NCBI GenBank assembly: GCA_000621985.1
Contig: KK211381.1
Span: 34,706 to 98,705 of the forward strand
Origin: Lachnospiraceae bacterium V9D3004
GTDB lineage: Bacteria; Bacillota; Clostridia; Lachnospirales; Lachnospiraceae
Reading direction: 5' to 3'
Length of the DNA: 64,000 nucleotides
Shown here piece by piece: positions 8,271 to 16,960 of this stretch. How positions within the stretch are numbered: the stretch's first letter is position 1; each line of letters begins with the position of its first letter. Made by a program: the position numbers and the translations under genes. The notes under the pieces were generated by a model that was given only the letters and a program-made list of their open reading frames with translations, did not search any database and was not told the origin of the DNA.

Positions 8271-8972
8271 ATGTTAATCAAAGAAATGTACGACCTTACA
8301 AAGACAATTGCAGCACCACTTATGGAAAAGTATGATTATCCATGGGAGGTTCTTCCTCATATTGAGGAATTCATAATCGAACTCGGAAACACACTTTCAG
8401 AGGACGAATATGAAAAAAAGGGAGAGAATATATGGATCGCAAAGACAGCAAAGGTTGCGCCTACAGCCTGTCTCAACGGACCTTTGATCATATGTGATGG
8501 GGCTGAGATAAGGCACTGTGCATTTATCAGAGGTAAAGCGATCGTGGGACGTAATGCGGTAGTCGGTAATTCGACAGAGCTTAAGAACGATATATTATTC
8601 GATAATGTTCAGGTTCCGCATTACAATTATGTAGGTGACTCGATACTTGGATATCGTTCTCATATGGGAGCAGGTTCGATCACATCCAACGTGAAATCTG
8701 ACAAGACACTTGTAACCATCAAGGCCGACCTTTACGCAGGAGAGCTTGACATAATCGGTGACAACAAAAGGATCGAGACCGGACTTAAGAAGATGGGCGC
8801 AGCCCTAGGGGACTATGTCGAAGTAGGCTGCAACAGCGTCCTTAATCCCGGAACGGTCATTGGACGTCACTCCAATGTGTATCCCGTGTCATGTGTAAGA
8901 GGATACATACCGGAGAACAGCATTGTTAAGACCGGAGGAGTTGTGGTAAAAAAGAGTGAATTTATCGTATAA
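8271..8972 (+). CDS. Left-handed beta-helix (hexapeptide-repeat) protein, GlmU-C-like
   Basis: 233 aa. An N-terminal helical region of about 60 residues precedes hexapeptide repeats (IWIAKTAKVAPTA, LIICDGAEIRHCAFIRGKAIVG, HMGAGSITSN, VGCNSVLNPGTVIGRHS). This matches the acyltransferase half of GlmU and sugar-nucleotide acyltransferases. No N-terminal nucleotidyltransferase domain is present, so it is not a complete GlmU. The likely role is acyl transfer to a sugar nucleotide; the substrate is unknown. A good AGGAG site precedes the ATG. It ends at a strong terminator. Confidence 0.8.
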   Translation: MLIKEMYDLTKTIAAPLMEKYDYPWEVLPHIEEFIIELGNTLSEDEYEKKGENIWIAKTAKVAPTACLNGPLIICDGAEIRHCAFIRGKAIVGRNAVVGNSTELKNDILFDNVQVPHYNYVGDSILGYRSHMGAGSITSNVKSDKTLVTIKADLYAGELDIIGDNKRIETGLKKMGAALGDYVEVGCNSVLNPGTVIGRHSNVYPVSCVRGYIPENSIVKTGGVVVKKSEFIV

Positions 8973-8992
8973 GTAAAGAAGTTTAAAGAAAA

Positions 8993-9034
8993 AAATGAAC
9001 ATTCAGCACTTCGTGCTCAATGTTCATTTTTTTT
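8993..9034. terminator. Bidirectional rho-independent terminator
   Basis: AAATGAACATT (8993-9003) and AGCAC (9005-9009) pair with GTGCT (9013-9017) and AATGTTCATTT (9019-9029). There is one C-C mismatch and a TTC loop, followed by a run of T. The A-run on the left side makes it work for the minus-strand gene too. Confidence 0.88.
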
Positions 9035-9104
9035 AGGTTAATTATATTTTTCTGCGTTAATAATTCATGGTAAGAAAATGTTGCATAAACTGTTAATGAA
9101 TAAT

Positions 9105-12100
9105 TTAATTAACAGTAACGTTTACCTTTTTGAATTCACCGTTATGAGCATATACATATATTTCACATTTTCCGGCGGCAACACCTGTGATCTGCCCTTT
9201 ACCGCTAACTGTGGCTACACTTGTGTCAGTGCTGAGATATCGCAGTTTTGGTGCATGAATTGCAGGCATTATCTTTTTGCCTTTTTTCGACAGACTGACA
9301 CCGGCTTTAATGCTTGTTGATGAACCGGCATTTAAAGTGATACTTGCATTGGTAACGGTCACATTTTTAACATTGGTGTATCTCTTGTCGCCGCCTGATG
9401 TAAGGGCATGCATTATAGGACTTGTTTTAACATATTCCTTTATGCCGTTTTTAAGCACGTAAACATTTACGCAGACGTAATAAGCAGTATTTGCTTTAAG
9501 ACCGCCTATTTTATACGATGTTTTTTTGTTGTTTGCAGAGGCAGTATTTGTAACTCCGGCAGTTTTCTTTTTGTGATTACATAGCGCATAGCTTATCTCA
9601 TATCCGGAAACACCTTTAACTTTGCTCCAGGTTACCTTGAGATTCTTCTTTCCGTTTGATGTCACCTTTACGCCCGGTAATACTCTGCTTTCAGTTTTTA
9701 CAGCATTCGTAACTTTATTATCAGCAGGGGCAGTAGGTTGTGGGACTGCTGAAGGAATTATCTGAGGCACTGCTGACGGTGTGATCTGAGGAACTGGAGC
9801 AGGAGTATCGGTAGTCTGTGGAATTGTGGTAGGTGCTTCTGTTTCCTTCGGAACAGGGGAAGCGGAAGGTATCACAACAGGAATGGTCATTTTATCAACA
9901 TGTGTCGGATCATTTTTACATACACGCTGCATCTCGCCGGTGGTAGTTTCGGTTGCTTCGGATACTGTTATCCATTCTCCCCAGTCATGATCTTTGGGAT
10001 AACCCTCGGTTTTTCCGCATTCTGTACACGTCTTTGGCTCGGTACATGTTGCATTTTTCCACTTATGACCGTTTGCCTGAACGGGTTTTGCATATTTGAC
10101 ATCGCTGTGAACTTTGCCGTCAAGACTGTTTTCTGCAGTTACCCTGACCGAATAAGAAGTTATGCCGTCTTCAGTACATGTTGGAGAGGTAACTTTTTCT
10201 GTCAGATCAAGCTCAATACTGTCTGTATGTTCACTGTTGTTTTTGCAACGATAATTTGCAGTTGCAGCGATATAACCGTTTTTCTCGTCGCCGATCCAGG
10301 AGAAGTTGATGAATTCCCATGTATGTCCTGAAGCATTTTTTTCCAAAGCATATTTGGTGGCAGTATGTTCTTTGCCGTCAAGACTCTCAAAATCATATAC
10401 AGTTGCGATATACTCAGTTTTTCCATCTTGTGAGCATGAAACTTTAGTAACATTTTCAACTATTGTTGCGTCAACGGTTTTTTTATGTTCCGAATCTGTT
10501 TCACATTGATAATTTGCCACAGCAAATGAATAACCTGTAGCTGCGTCACCAGTCCATGTGAACCCTTTGAATCTCCATTTATGGCCGACAGGATCCGTTT
10601 CTACCCCGTTCTTCGTTTCAATATGATCCAATCCATCCGGACTGTTTTCCGCAGTAATTAACGCTGTATATTCCGTATGTCCGTTTTCAGCACAAAATGG
10701 ACCGATTATCTTGGAAGATAATTCTGCTTCGGCGGTATTCGTATGTTTGGAGTCATATTTACATTGATAATTGGCAATTGCTTTTGTGTAGCCGTTTTTT
10801 ACATTTCCTGTCCATGAAAAACCTAAGAATTGCATGTCATGACCGGTTGGCGGAATAATTCTTGAATTATAAGCAATATGATCTTTGCCATCCGGACTGT
10901 CGGAAGCAAGTATGGAAGCAGTATAGTCTGATTTGCCCGATTCAGTACATGTAGGGTTGATCGTTTCATCATTAAAGATGGCATCGACAGATTTAACCTG
11001 GGATGAATAATTGGTACATTCGAAGTTGGCTTTTGCTGCGGTATATCCGTTAGTCTCATCGCCTATCCATGAAAAATCCCTGAACTCCCACTGTGGAATC
11101 GGAATCTCGATAAGACTCGATGCATAATCTGTTAATGAAGTACTTCTTGATAGTATCATAGATTCATTGACCTTTTCATTATATATATATAATTTGTCGC
11201 CGGAATTAAGCTTTCCGTCGATATTTACCGAAACGGGAGAGTTTCCTTCGGGACTTGCTACAGCAAGCTTCCCGTAGTATGTGATCTCATTATCTTTGTT
11301 AACGATAATTGCAGATATATATTCATTAATTCCTGTTGTTGCACCGCTGTAATATGCGGTAACGGTTTTGGTTTTTTCATCATACTTCGTCATGTCCGGA
11401 TTTATACTAAAATTCTGATGACCGTTAAGCCCGGGAATGCTGCCATCATCTTTTAATGTTATTATCCAGTCATTACTGGTGGCTGCAATTGTTCCTGTAA
11501 GTGAATCTTTTCCCACACTGGGGCATAACTTGCCATAAACAGAATCACATGTAAACAATACATTTTCTTTTTTCAGGTAACAGGCCGGTTTTATCGCGGC
11601 ATATTCTCTTACATAGGCATAATCGACTTTGTAAGGAATATTAAGATTGCAATAATATCCGGCATCTGAATCACAGTAACCCGGTGATCTTAACCACCAT
11701 ACATAATCAGTCATTCCGGCGATATTTTCAGGAAGATTCCATGCTTCGGCTTCTGAAAGAGGCCAGAAATATGCGTTATCAACAGAGGGACCTTTAATGG
11801 TATTAAGATCATATTCATCCAATACTTTATTCGAATCGCTGCCCTGAAGCACGCGGGTTTTAATTGATGAACGTTCTCTGCTGTCGAATACATCATAGTA
11901 AAATGCATTAATGGCATTCATCATGGATGAGCCGTTATATTGATTGCTTTCATCATCAACATTGAAATAATGTTTGCTGTCCTGGCCTGTTTTTCCTCTG
12001 ATGAGCAATGTAATGGCATCATCATCGTAAAGACCGATCTTCTGGTCGTTCTCATCAGTATACGTAATATAATTTCCATTACCGTCCTTGCCGTCATAAG

Positions 12101-12365
12101 CAATAACATTCCATTGACAGCTGTATTTTGTGGAATTATGATAATTATCATAGAATCCCTGCCTGAGACCGAACCATACAGTCGGACTGTTGTTAAAACC
12201 GGCATTGTTTTTTAAGACATTCGTACCGAAATTCATACTCAAAGGAAATGAACTCGCAGATGTTTTCGGTGCCTCATCGCCGGTCAATTCAGGAAACATG
12301 CCGATCGTTAAAGCAATAACGGCAACAACGGCAGTCAGTTTCTTAGTAAGTTTGTTTAATCTCAT
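9105..12365 (-). CDS. Large secreted repeat protein (DUF6273-like, four 86-aa repeats, FnIII, Big_2)
   Basis: 1086 aa. A signal peptide (LTAVVAVIALTIGMFPEL) is followed by a region of about 280 residues resembling DUF6273 (WWLRSPG, IKPACYL). Four repeats begin at about residues 426, 511, 597 and 683, a period near 86. Each has W/M-x-F-x-x-F-x-W-x-G, a conserved Cys in ANYxC, and C-x(3,4)-G-x-x-x-Y followed by SxDGxxH. A CTECGKTEG zinc-ribbon-like unit, a Pro/Thr linker, an FnIII domain and a C-terminal Big_2 domain (STDTSVATVSGKGQITGVAAG) complete it. It is probably cell-surface; the binding target is unknown. It transcribes toward the shared terminator and is divergent from the secreted gene at 12528. 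Confidence 0.85.
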   Translation of the reverse strand: MRLNKLTKKLTAVVAVIALTIGMFPELTGDEAPKTSASSFPLSMNFGTNVLKNNAGFNNSPTVWFGLRQGFYDNYHNSTKYSCQWNVIAYDGKDGNGNYITYTDENDQKIGLYDDDAITLLIRGKTGQDSKHYFNVDDESNQYNGSSMMNAINAFYYDVFDSRERSSIKTRVLQGSDSNKVLDEYDLNTIKGPSVDNAYFWPLSEAEAWNLPENIAGMTDYVWWLRSPGYCDSDAGYYCNLNIPYKVDYAYVREYAAIKPACYLKKENVLFTCDSVYGKLCPSVGKDSLTGTIAATSNDWIITLKDDGSIPGLNGHQNFSINPDMTKYDEKTKTVTAYYSGATTGINEYISAIIVNKDNEITYYGKLAVASPEGNSPVSVNIDGKLNSGDKLYIYNEKVNESMILSRSTSLTDYASSLIEIPIPQWEFRDFSWIGDETNGYTAAKANFECTNYSSQVKSVDAIFNDETINPTCTESGKSDYTASILASDSPDGKDHIAYNSRIIPPTGHDMQFLGFSWTGNVKNGYTKAIANYQCKYDSKHTNTAEAELSSKIIGPFCAENGHTEYTALITAENSPDGLDHIETKNGVETDPVGHKWRFKGFTWTGDAATGYSFAVANYQCETDSEHKKTVDATIVENVTKVSCSQDGKTEYIATVYDFESLDGKEHTATKYALEKNASGHTWEFINFSWIGDEKNGYIAATANYRCKNNSEHTDSIELDLTEKVTSPTCTEDGITSYSVRVTAENSLDGKVHSDVKYAKPVQANGHKWKNATCTEPKTCTECGKTEGYPKDHDWGEWITVSEATETTTGEMQRVCKNDPTHVDKMTIPVVIPSASPVPKETEAPTTIPQTTDTPAPVPQITPSAVPQIIPSAVPQPTAPADNKVTNAVKTESRVLPGVKVTSNGKKNLKVTWSKVKGVSGYEISYALCNHKKKTAGVTNTASANNKKTSYKIGGLKANTAYYVCVNVYVLKNGIKEYVKTSPIMHALTSGGDKRYTNVKNVTVTNASITLNAGSSTSIKAGVSLSKKGKKIMPAIHAPKLRYLSTDTSVATVSGKGQITGVAAGKCEIYVYAHNGEFKKVNVTVN

Positions 12366-12467
12366 TGTAGTAAAACCCCTTTCCTGATATGATAATATTT
12401 ATTTAAATGTTTACAATATCATTATATGTTATCTTGTTAAAATTTCAATATATAAATGTTAGTTTCG

Positions 12468-12496
12468 TTGACAATGAAGAGCTATACATTTACAAT
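12468..12496 (+). promoter_or_regulatory. Promoter TTGACA-17-TACAAT
   Basis: -35 TTGACA at 12468-12473, a 17-bp spacer, and -10 TACAAT at 12491-12496. It is placed to drive the secreted-protein gene starting at 12528. It lies in the 162-bp spacer between two divergent surface-protein genes. Confidence 0.72.
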
Positions 12497-12527
12497 TATG
12501 ATATCAATATAACAGGGAGGGATTGAC

Positions 12528-13964
12528 ATGAATCAATTATTCAAAAAAGTAAAAGCGGTGATACTTGCATTTTCGATGGCAGTATCATTATTTGCCGGGA
12601 TCGTGACTGTTAATGAGGCGAAAGCAGCAGACGCTCCCGAGTTTGAACCGGGATGCCTGTATGCGGCGGCTCTTTCAAGTCTGTCTGTGAAGGGTGACCG
12701 GTATGTATACTCCGGAGATATAGGATATGACTTCAGAGGATACTTCGGAGCAGGAAGTCTTAAGGATTCGTTGTATATGTTGTTCAAATATGGGGATGAC
12801 AACGGCAGGCTTGCTGAGTTGACGGATCCGTCAAAGCTTACATTCTATCGTTCGGAATACAATGAAGAAAAACAGGCTGAAGATTATACCAAAGTTGATT
12901 CAAGCGTAATAAAAGTTGAAAAGATATATTCCGATTCGAATATCATGAAGATATCATATGTCGGAGATACAAAGAGTGACTGGAACGAATATGCCGTTAC
13001 CTACAATGGTGCTGCACCGTCGAGTGAAGGAGCTGAGAATAACATCGAGGTTGCTTTTGTTACATCGGATTTTAATGAGATCGGTACTTATAATTCAACT
13101 TCTCTAAGTGAGAGCACATATATAAATGAGATAAAGGCTGACGATATATCCGATGTTGTATTCTATGTGACTCATTTTGACATATCAAAAGAGATTCCGT
13201 GGAATGTGATATCGAAAGCAAAGCTCAAGAATCTCGAGCTTATTGATGAAAACGGCAATAATCTGTCATCAAAAGTGACTTCCGATCCCAATGTGACTCT
13301 TACCGAGGCAAAAGGCAGGGCGATCATTTACGGTGAGAAGTTCACCATTCCAAAAGGAGCCCTTAATTCATCGGCAAAGCTTACAATGTGGTTCGATGTC
13401 CACAGTAAAGGCGGCGACGGAGTCGAAAGAGACAACACGGTAGAGATTTCGTTGTACATTTTCTATGCTAAACACACACACACTGCCGCTGCGACATGGG
13501 AGAAGGATGCAACAGACCATTGGCATATATGTACCGGAGCAGACAAAACTGTACTTGATAAAGCAGCTCATACATGGGATCCAGGCGTTGTGACCACACC
13601 AGCGACTACAACTGTAGAAGGAGTAAAGACATATACATGTACAGTATGCGGCGCCACTAAGACCGAAGCTATTGCAAAGCTTTCAGATGCAGACAAGAAG
13701 AGCGGTGATGATAAGGGAGCTTCAGCGATCAAATTATCTTCAGTATCCTGCAAGAAGGGTAAGAAGGTGATAACCGGCAAAGTATCGGTGAAGAAAGCGA
13801 CGGTTAAGATCAAAGTCGGTTCAAAAGGATTCGTCAAGGCCAAGGTAAAAGGTAAGAAATTCACGCTCAATCTTAAGACGGCTTTGAAGAAGAATACGAA
13901 GATAGTCATTAAAGTAACAGCCAAAAACCATTCGACGGTTAAAAAATCATACAAAGTGAAATGA
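12528..13964 (+). CDS. Secreted protein with CxxC zinc-ribbon-like unit and lysine-rich C-terminus
   Basis: 478 aa. An AGGGAGGG site precedes the ATG. Signal peptide: basic MNQLFKKVK, hydrophobic core AVILAFSMAVSLFAGIV, likely cleavage after AKA. A long unrecognised domain covers residues 35-310. A histidine/cysteine-rich stretch follows (HTHTAAATWEKDATDHWHIC, then YTCTVCGATKTEAI), of the same style as CTECGKTEG in the divergent neighbour. The last 80 residues are very lysine-rich (KKGKKVITGKVSVKKATVKIK), possibly a beta domain that binds anionic wall polymers. Co-regulation with the neighbour is inferred from the shared spacer. Confidence 0.75.
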   Translation: MNQLFKKVKAVILAFSMAVSLFAGIVTVNEAKAADAPEFEPGCLYAAALSSLSVKGDRYVYSGDIGYDFRGYFGAGSLKDSLYMLFKYGDDNGRLAELTDPSKLTFYRSEYNEEKQAEDYTKVDSSVIKVEKIYSDSNIMKISYVGDTKSDWNEYAVTYNGAAPSSEGAENNIEVAFVTSDFNEIGTYNSTSLSESTYINEIKADDISDVVFYVTHFDISKEIPWNVISKAKLKNLELIDENGNNLSSKVTSDPNVTLTEAKGRAIIYGEKFTIPKGALNSSAKLTMWFDVHSKGGDGVERDNTVEISLYIFYAKHTHTAAATWEKDATDHWHICTGADKTVLDKAAHTWDPGVVTTPATTTVEGVKTYTCTVCGATKTEAIAKLSDADKKSGDDKGASAIKLSSVSCKKGKKVITGKVSVKKATVKIKVGSKGFVKAKVKGKKFTLNLKTALKKNTKIVIKVTAKNHSTVKKSYKVK

Positions 13965-13973
13965 GCTGCAAAG

Positions 13974-14002
13974 TTGACAAAGCCACTTCAATATTGTATG
14001 CT
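13974..14002 (+). promoter_or_regulatory. Promoter TTGACA-17-TATGCT for the NifU-like/GGGtGRT operon
   Basis: -35 TTGACA at 13974-13979 and -10 TATGCT at 13997-14002, with a 17-bp spacer. The leader before the start at 14059 is about 50 nt. Confidence 0.68.
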
Positions 14003-14058
14003 TGAATAGTTATGGACATATATTTATGAATATTACATATTTAGAAAGGAGTTTCAAC

Positions 14059-14763
14059 ATGATTTATTCAAAAGAAGTAGAAGAAATGTGTCCGGTTAAA
14101 CAGGGCGCTGCACATGGCTGTGCACCTATTCCGGAAGAAGCAAAATGGGTAAAAGCTAAAGAAGTTAAAGACATCTCCGGATTTACACATGGTATCGGCT
14201 GGTGTGCACCTCAGCAGGGTGCATGTAAGCTGTCACTTAATGTTAAGGACGGTATTATTGAGGAAGCACTTGTAGAGACTATCGGTTGCTCCGGAATGAC
14301 TCACTCGGCTGCTATGGCATCTGAGATACTTCCGGGAAGAACAGTTCTTGAGGCACTTAATACTGACCTTGTATGTGACGCTATCAATACTGCAATGAGA
14401 GAACTCTTCCTTCAGATAGTATACGGAAGAAGCCAGTCGGCATTCTCAGAGAACGGACTTCCTGTAGGAGCAGGTCTTGAGGATCTTGGAAAAGGACTTC
14501 GTTCACAGGTTGGTACAATGTACGGAACCCGTGCAAAGGGACCTCGTTACCTTGAGATGGCTGAAGGTTATGTAACAGGTATTGCACTTGATGAAGATGA
14601 CGAGATCATCGGTTATAAGTTCGTAAGCCTTGGTAAGATGACAGACTTCATTAAGAAGGGTGATGATCCTAACACAGCATATGAGAAAGCATGCGGACAG
14701 TACGGACGTGTTGCTGATGCTGCCAAGATAATTGACCCGAGAACTGATGAAGAGATTAAATAA
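14059..14763 (+). CDS. NifU-like iron-sulfur scaffold-type protein
   Basis: 234 aa from the ATG at 14059, with AAAGGAG at 14045-14051. An in-frame ATG at 14002 lies inside the promoter -10 and is rejected. Cysteine-rich segments EEMCPVKQGAAHGC, GWCAPQQGAC and ETIGCSGMTHSAAMASE are visible; the last matches the conserved GCxxxxASAS region of NifU/IscU scaffolds. In anaerobic Firmicutes this protein is paired with the GGGtGRT protein, as here (18 bp apart). A role in Fe-S handling is likely; the client is not known. Codons are those of a highly expressed gene. Confidence 0.82.
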   Translation: MIYSKEVEEMCPVKQGAAHGCAPIPEEAKWVKAKEVKDISGFTHGIGWCAPQQGACKLSLNVKDGIIEEALVETIGCSGMTHSAAMASEILPGRTVLEALNTDLVCDAINTAMRELFLQIVYGRSQSAFSENGLPVGAGLEDLGKGLRSQVGTMYGTRAKGPRYLEMAEGYVTGIALDEDDEIIGYKFVSLGKMTDFIKKGDDPNTAYEKACGQYGRVADAAKIIDPRTDEEIK

Positions 14764-14781
14764 TATAGGAGGAGACAAAAA

Positions 14782-15801
14782 ATGGCTTTATTTGAATCAT
14801 ATGAAAGAAGAATTGACCAGATTAATAAAGTATTAGGCGAATACGGCATCTCTTCCATTGAAGAGGCTGAGAAGATTACAAAGGATGCAGGTCTTAATGT
14901 ATACGATCAGGTTAAGGGCATCCAGCCAATATGTTTTGAGAATGCATGTTGGGCATATACAGTAGGTGCTGCAATTGCGATCAAGAAGAATTGCAGAAGA
15001 GCAGCAGACGCAGCAGCAGCTATAGGTGAGGGACTTCAGGCTTTCTGTATCCCGGGTTCTGTTGCAGATACACGTAAGGTTGGTCTTGGCCATGGTAACC
15101 TTGGCAAGATGCTCCTTGAAGAAGATACAGACTGCTTCTGCTTCCTTGCAGGACATGAGTCATTTGCAGCAGCAGAGGGCGCTATCGGTATCGCAGAGAA
15201 GGCTAACAAAGTTAGACAGAAACCGCTCAGAGTTATCCTTAACGGTCTTGGAAAAGACGCTGCTCAGATCATCTCAAGAATTAACGGTTTCACATTCGTT
15301 GAGACAGAATATGATCCATACAAGAACGAAGTTAAAGAAGTATATCGTAAATGTTATTCAAAAGATCCTGAGAGCCCACGTGCAAAAGTTAACTGCTATG
15401 GTGCAAATGACGTTTGTGAAGGCGTAGCTATCATGTGGAAAGAGGGTGTTGACGTATCTATCACAGGTAACTCAACCAACCCGACACGTTTCCAGCATCC
15501 GGTTGCAGGTACATATAAGAAAGAGTGCACAGAGAAAGGCAAGAAGTATTTCTCAGTTGCTTCAGGTGGTGGTACAGGACGTACACTTCATCCGGACAAC
15601 ATGGCTGCAGGTCCTGCTTCATACGGTATGACCGATACAATGGGTCGTATGCACAGTGACGCTCAGTTCGCAGGTTCATCATCAGTTCCTGCTCACGTTG
15701 AGATGATGGGACTTATCGGCGCAGGTAACAACCCGATGGTTGGTATGACTGTTGCAGTTGCAGTTTCGATCCAGGAGGCCGCAGACAACGGCAAGTTCTA
15801 A
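14782..15801 (+). CDS. GGGtGRT protein
   Basis: 339 aa. The naming motif SGGGTGRTLHPDNMAAGPASYG lies near residues 259-280. The protein has conserved cysteines in IQPICFENACW and CFCFLAGHESF. Function is not established; it is always found next to the NifU-like gene, which suggests a shared Fe-S-dependent process. AGGAGG precedes the ATG. Its last codons (ADNGKF, stop) are duplicated at 19118-19138. The gene itself is intact, so an accessory island has inserted behind it without breaking it. Confidence 0.88.
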   Translation: MALFESYERRIDQINKVLGEYGISSIEEAEKITKDAGLNVYDQVKGIQPICFENACWAYTVGAAIAIKKNCRRAADAAAAIGEGLQAFCIPGSVADTRKVGLGHGNLGKMLLEEDTDCFCFLAGHESFAAAEGAIGIAEKANKVRQKPLRVILNGLGKDAAQIISRINGFTFVETEYDPYKNEVKEVYRKCYSKDPESPRAKVNCYGANDVCEGVAIMWKEGVDVSITGNSTNPTRFQHPVAGTYKKECTEKGKKYFSVASGGGTGRTLHPDNMAAGPASYGMTDTMGRMHSDAQFAGSSSVPAHVEMMGLIGAGNNPMVGMTVAVAVSIQEAADNGKF

Positions 15802-15845
15802 GAAATGGCGTGTTTAAGGCATTTGTGACTTTGTGTGATACTGTG
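15781..15845. repeat. 65-bp direct repeat, copy 1 (GGGtGRT 3' end); candidate attachment site
   Basis: Starts GCAGACAACGGCAAGTTCTA and ends TTTGTGTGATACTGTG. It matches 19118-19182 at 64 of 65 positions; the only difference is G or C just after the stop codon. It covers the last seven codons of the GGGtGRT gene, its stop and 44 bp beyond. Integrases often use gene 3' ends and carry a copy that restores the gene. Confidence 0.85.
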
Positions 15846-15856
15846 AAAAAATAGCG

Positions 15857-15912
15857 GTAAGACACAAGTAAGACACAGGTAAGACACACACATAGAACAC
15901 AGGTAAGACACA
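15857..15912. repeat. GTAAGACACA repeats at about 11-bp spacing, copy 1
   Basis: Exact GTAAGACACA at 15857, 15868, 15879 and 15903, with a degenerate unit near 15892. The spacing of about one helical turn puts all units on one DNA face. This is typical of arm-type recombinase sites or a cooperative operator. A diverged counterpart follows the second 65-bp repeat. Confidence 0.7.
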
Positions 15913-15951
15913 AAAGAAGTATGTAAAATGCATTAGAATATGTCATAAATC

Positions 15952-16006
15952 AAAAGGAGTGCTCATGGTCTGGACATTAACGTTTGGACCATAGGCACTC
16001 CTTTTT
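15952..16006. terminator. Terminator-like hairpin downstream of GGGtGRT
   Basis: AAAAGGAGTGC (15952-15962) pairs with GCACTCCTTTT (15995-16005), with further pairing of ATGGTC and GACCAT inside and a T-run after. The inner part GACATTAACGTTTGG recurs in diverged form (GACATTAATGTTGGG) in the hairpin at 19284. The spacer 15802-16123 thus holds the direct-repeat tail, the 11-bp repeats and this hairpin. Confidence 0.75.
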
Positions 16007-16021
16007 GTTTATCAAGTGTTA

Positions 16022-16069
16022 TTAGTGAATTAAATCCGGTATTTTAATAATCTGTTCTTTGCTACTCAT
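16022..16069 (-). CDS. Possible 15-aa peptide or stub of a truncated gene
   Basis: On the minus strand ATGGAGGAATTAAA precedes an ATG at 16069, giving the peptide MSSKEQIIKIPDLIH and a stop. The ribosome site is strong for such a short frame, so this may be the surviving start of a deleted gene. It lies downstream of hicB in module A. No function is claimed. Confidence 0.25.
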   Translation of the reverse strand: MSSKEQIIKIPDLIH

Positions 16070-16123
16070 TTTAATTCCTCCATTCATTTTATATATTATA
16101 GCTTACCCCTTAATTCAATAACC

Positions 16124-16525
16124 TTAAAATAATCCCAGCTTTGACTTGATAGCTTCCTGAAGTACCTGTGAGAAATTTATTCCGGCTTCAGTAGCTTTCT
16201 CATTGAGCCATTCAGGAATTGAGAGAGTTTTCTTGACTGCTCTGTTGTTGTTCATTTTCTGATATTCAAGGGTGTCGCAAGCGATATAGTTCACAAAGCT
16301 TCCTTCCGGATACAGTGTGAGATCAAATGAATCAGAGGGTGTCGGAATGGTTTCGGATCGTTTTTCTAAACTGTATAATGTAAATGCAAGTACGTCCTCA
16401 GCCATATACAAAGCGTCTGATAAGTTGTCACCACTTGTATAACAGCCCTCAAGATCAGGAAATATTACAGAATATAATCCGTTCTCCTCCGGTGTGATAA
16501 TTGCTGGATATGCATATTTATTCAT
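16124..16525 (-). CDS. hicB: HicB family antitoxin (module A)
   Basis: 133 aa. The N-terminal HicB fold is clear: YPAIITPEENGLYSVIFPDLEGCYTSGDNLSDAL, a degenerate RNase-H-like domain. The C-terminal 45 residues (RAVKKTLSIPEWLNEKATEAGINFSQVLQEAIKSKLGL) form a ribbon-helix-helix DNA-binding domain, so it can bind HicA and repress its own promoter. It lies 47 bp downstream of hicA in the same operon. It is clearly related to, but strongly diverged from, the HicB at 19580, so the two systems are probably not cross-neutralising. Confidence 0.9.
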   Translation of the reverse strand: MNKYAYPAIITPEENGLYSVIFPDLEGCYTSGDNLSDALYMAEDVLAFTLYSLEKRSETIPTPSDSFDLTLYPEGSFVNYIACDTLEYQKMNNNRAVKKTLSIPEWLNEKATEAGINFSQVLQEAIKSKLGLF

Positions 16526-16572
16526 ATTTTACCCCTTTCTTATAAAAACAGCGAAGACAGAAAGCCGGGGGC

Positions 16573-16758
16573 TTATTTTAGCCCCGCATCTTTCAGAATT
16601 CGGTTTGCGGTTCCGGTTGCAATTTCTTTGCTTCCGTGTCTTGGAACTCTGAAATACTTTTCTGTGATTGGACTGTACCACTCATCGTGTTCTTTACCAT
16701 GTGCAGTCAGGCAGCAGTCATTTTTCTTTAGTATCTTAACCAGCTCTGAAGTCTTCAC
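16573..16758 (-). CDS. hicA: HicA family mRNA interferase toxin (module A)
   Basis: 61 aa from a GTG at 16758, preceded by AAAGGAG. The dsRBD-like HicA pattern is present: VKILKKNDC, GKEHDEWYSP (with the catalytic His), VPRHGSKEIATGTANRILKDAGL. HicA cleaves mRNA in a translation-independent way. The usual GSHH is replaced by GKEH; the second His, the catalytic one, is kept. It is first in the hicA-hicB operon and is preceded by paired ACACGTAAT boxes. Confidence 0.88.
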   Translation of the reverse strand: MKTSELVKILKKNDCCLTAHGKEHDEWYSPITEKYFRVPRHGSKEIATGTANRILKDAGLK

Positions 16759-16793
16759 TGTTAATTCTCCTTTCGTTTGTTATATATATAATA

Positions 16794-16842
16794 ACACGTA
16801 ATAATACGTATGTCAATATCTTATATACATAATATTACGTGT
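16794..16842. promoter_or_regulatory. Inverted ACACGTAAT/ATTACGTGT boxes upstream of hicA (module A)
   Basis: ACACGTAAT at 16794-16802 and its exact inverse ATTACGTGT at 16834-16842; an extra ATACGTAT lies at 16805-16812. The same boxes occur before the second hicA. They are likely HicB operators, since HicB here has a ribbon-helix-helix domain; binding is inferred. Confidence 0.6.
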
Positions 16843-16853
16843 TTTTTTAATTC

Positions 16854-16960
16854 CTATTCATTAACGGTCCTGCTTTCTGTGTCTTCTGTGGTATTCGAAG
16901 CAGTATAATCCTCTTCCGGTGCAGTATTCAAGACGTTCTTTTTATATAATGCCTCTGCAT
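16854..16960 (-). pseudogene. C-terminal scrap of an XRE-type regulator (module A)
   Basis: The minus strand reads DAEALYKKNVLNTAPEEDYT then ASNTTEDTESRTVNE and a stop at 16854. It aligns with the tail of the XRE gene in module B (ASNTTDDTESVINE). No start or HTH remains. At about 16960 it is joined directly to polyvalent-protein coding sequence on the other strand, so the breakpoint of a deletion lies there. Confidence 0.7.

Noticed and set aside
14002-14058. Upstream ATG for the NifU-like gene
   Set aside because: It overlaps the promoter -10; the ATG at 14059 has AAAGGAG and a normal N-terminus.
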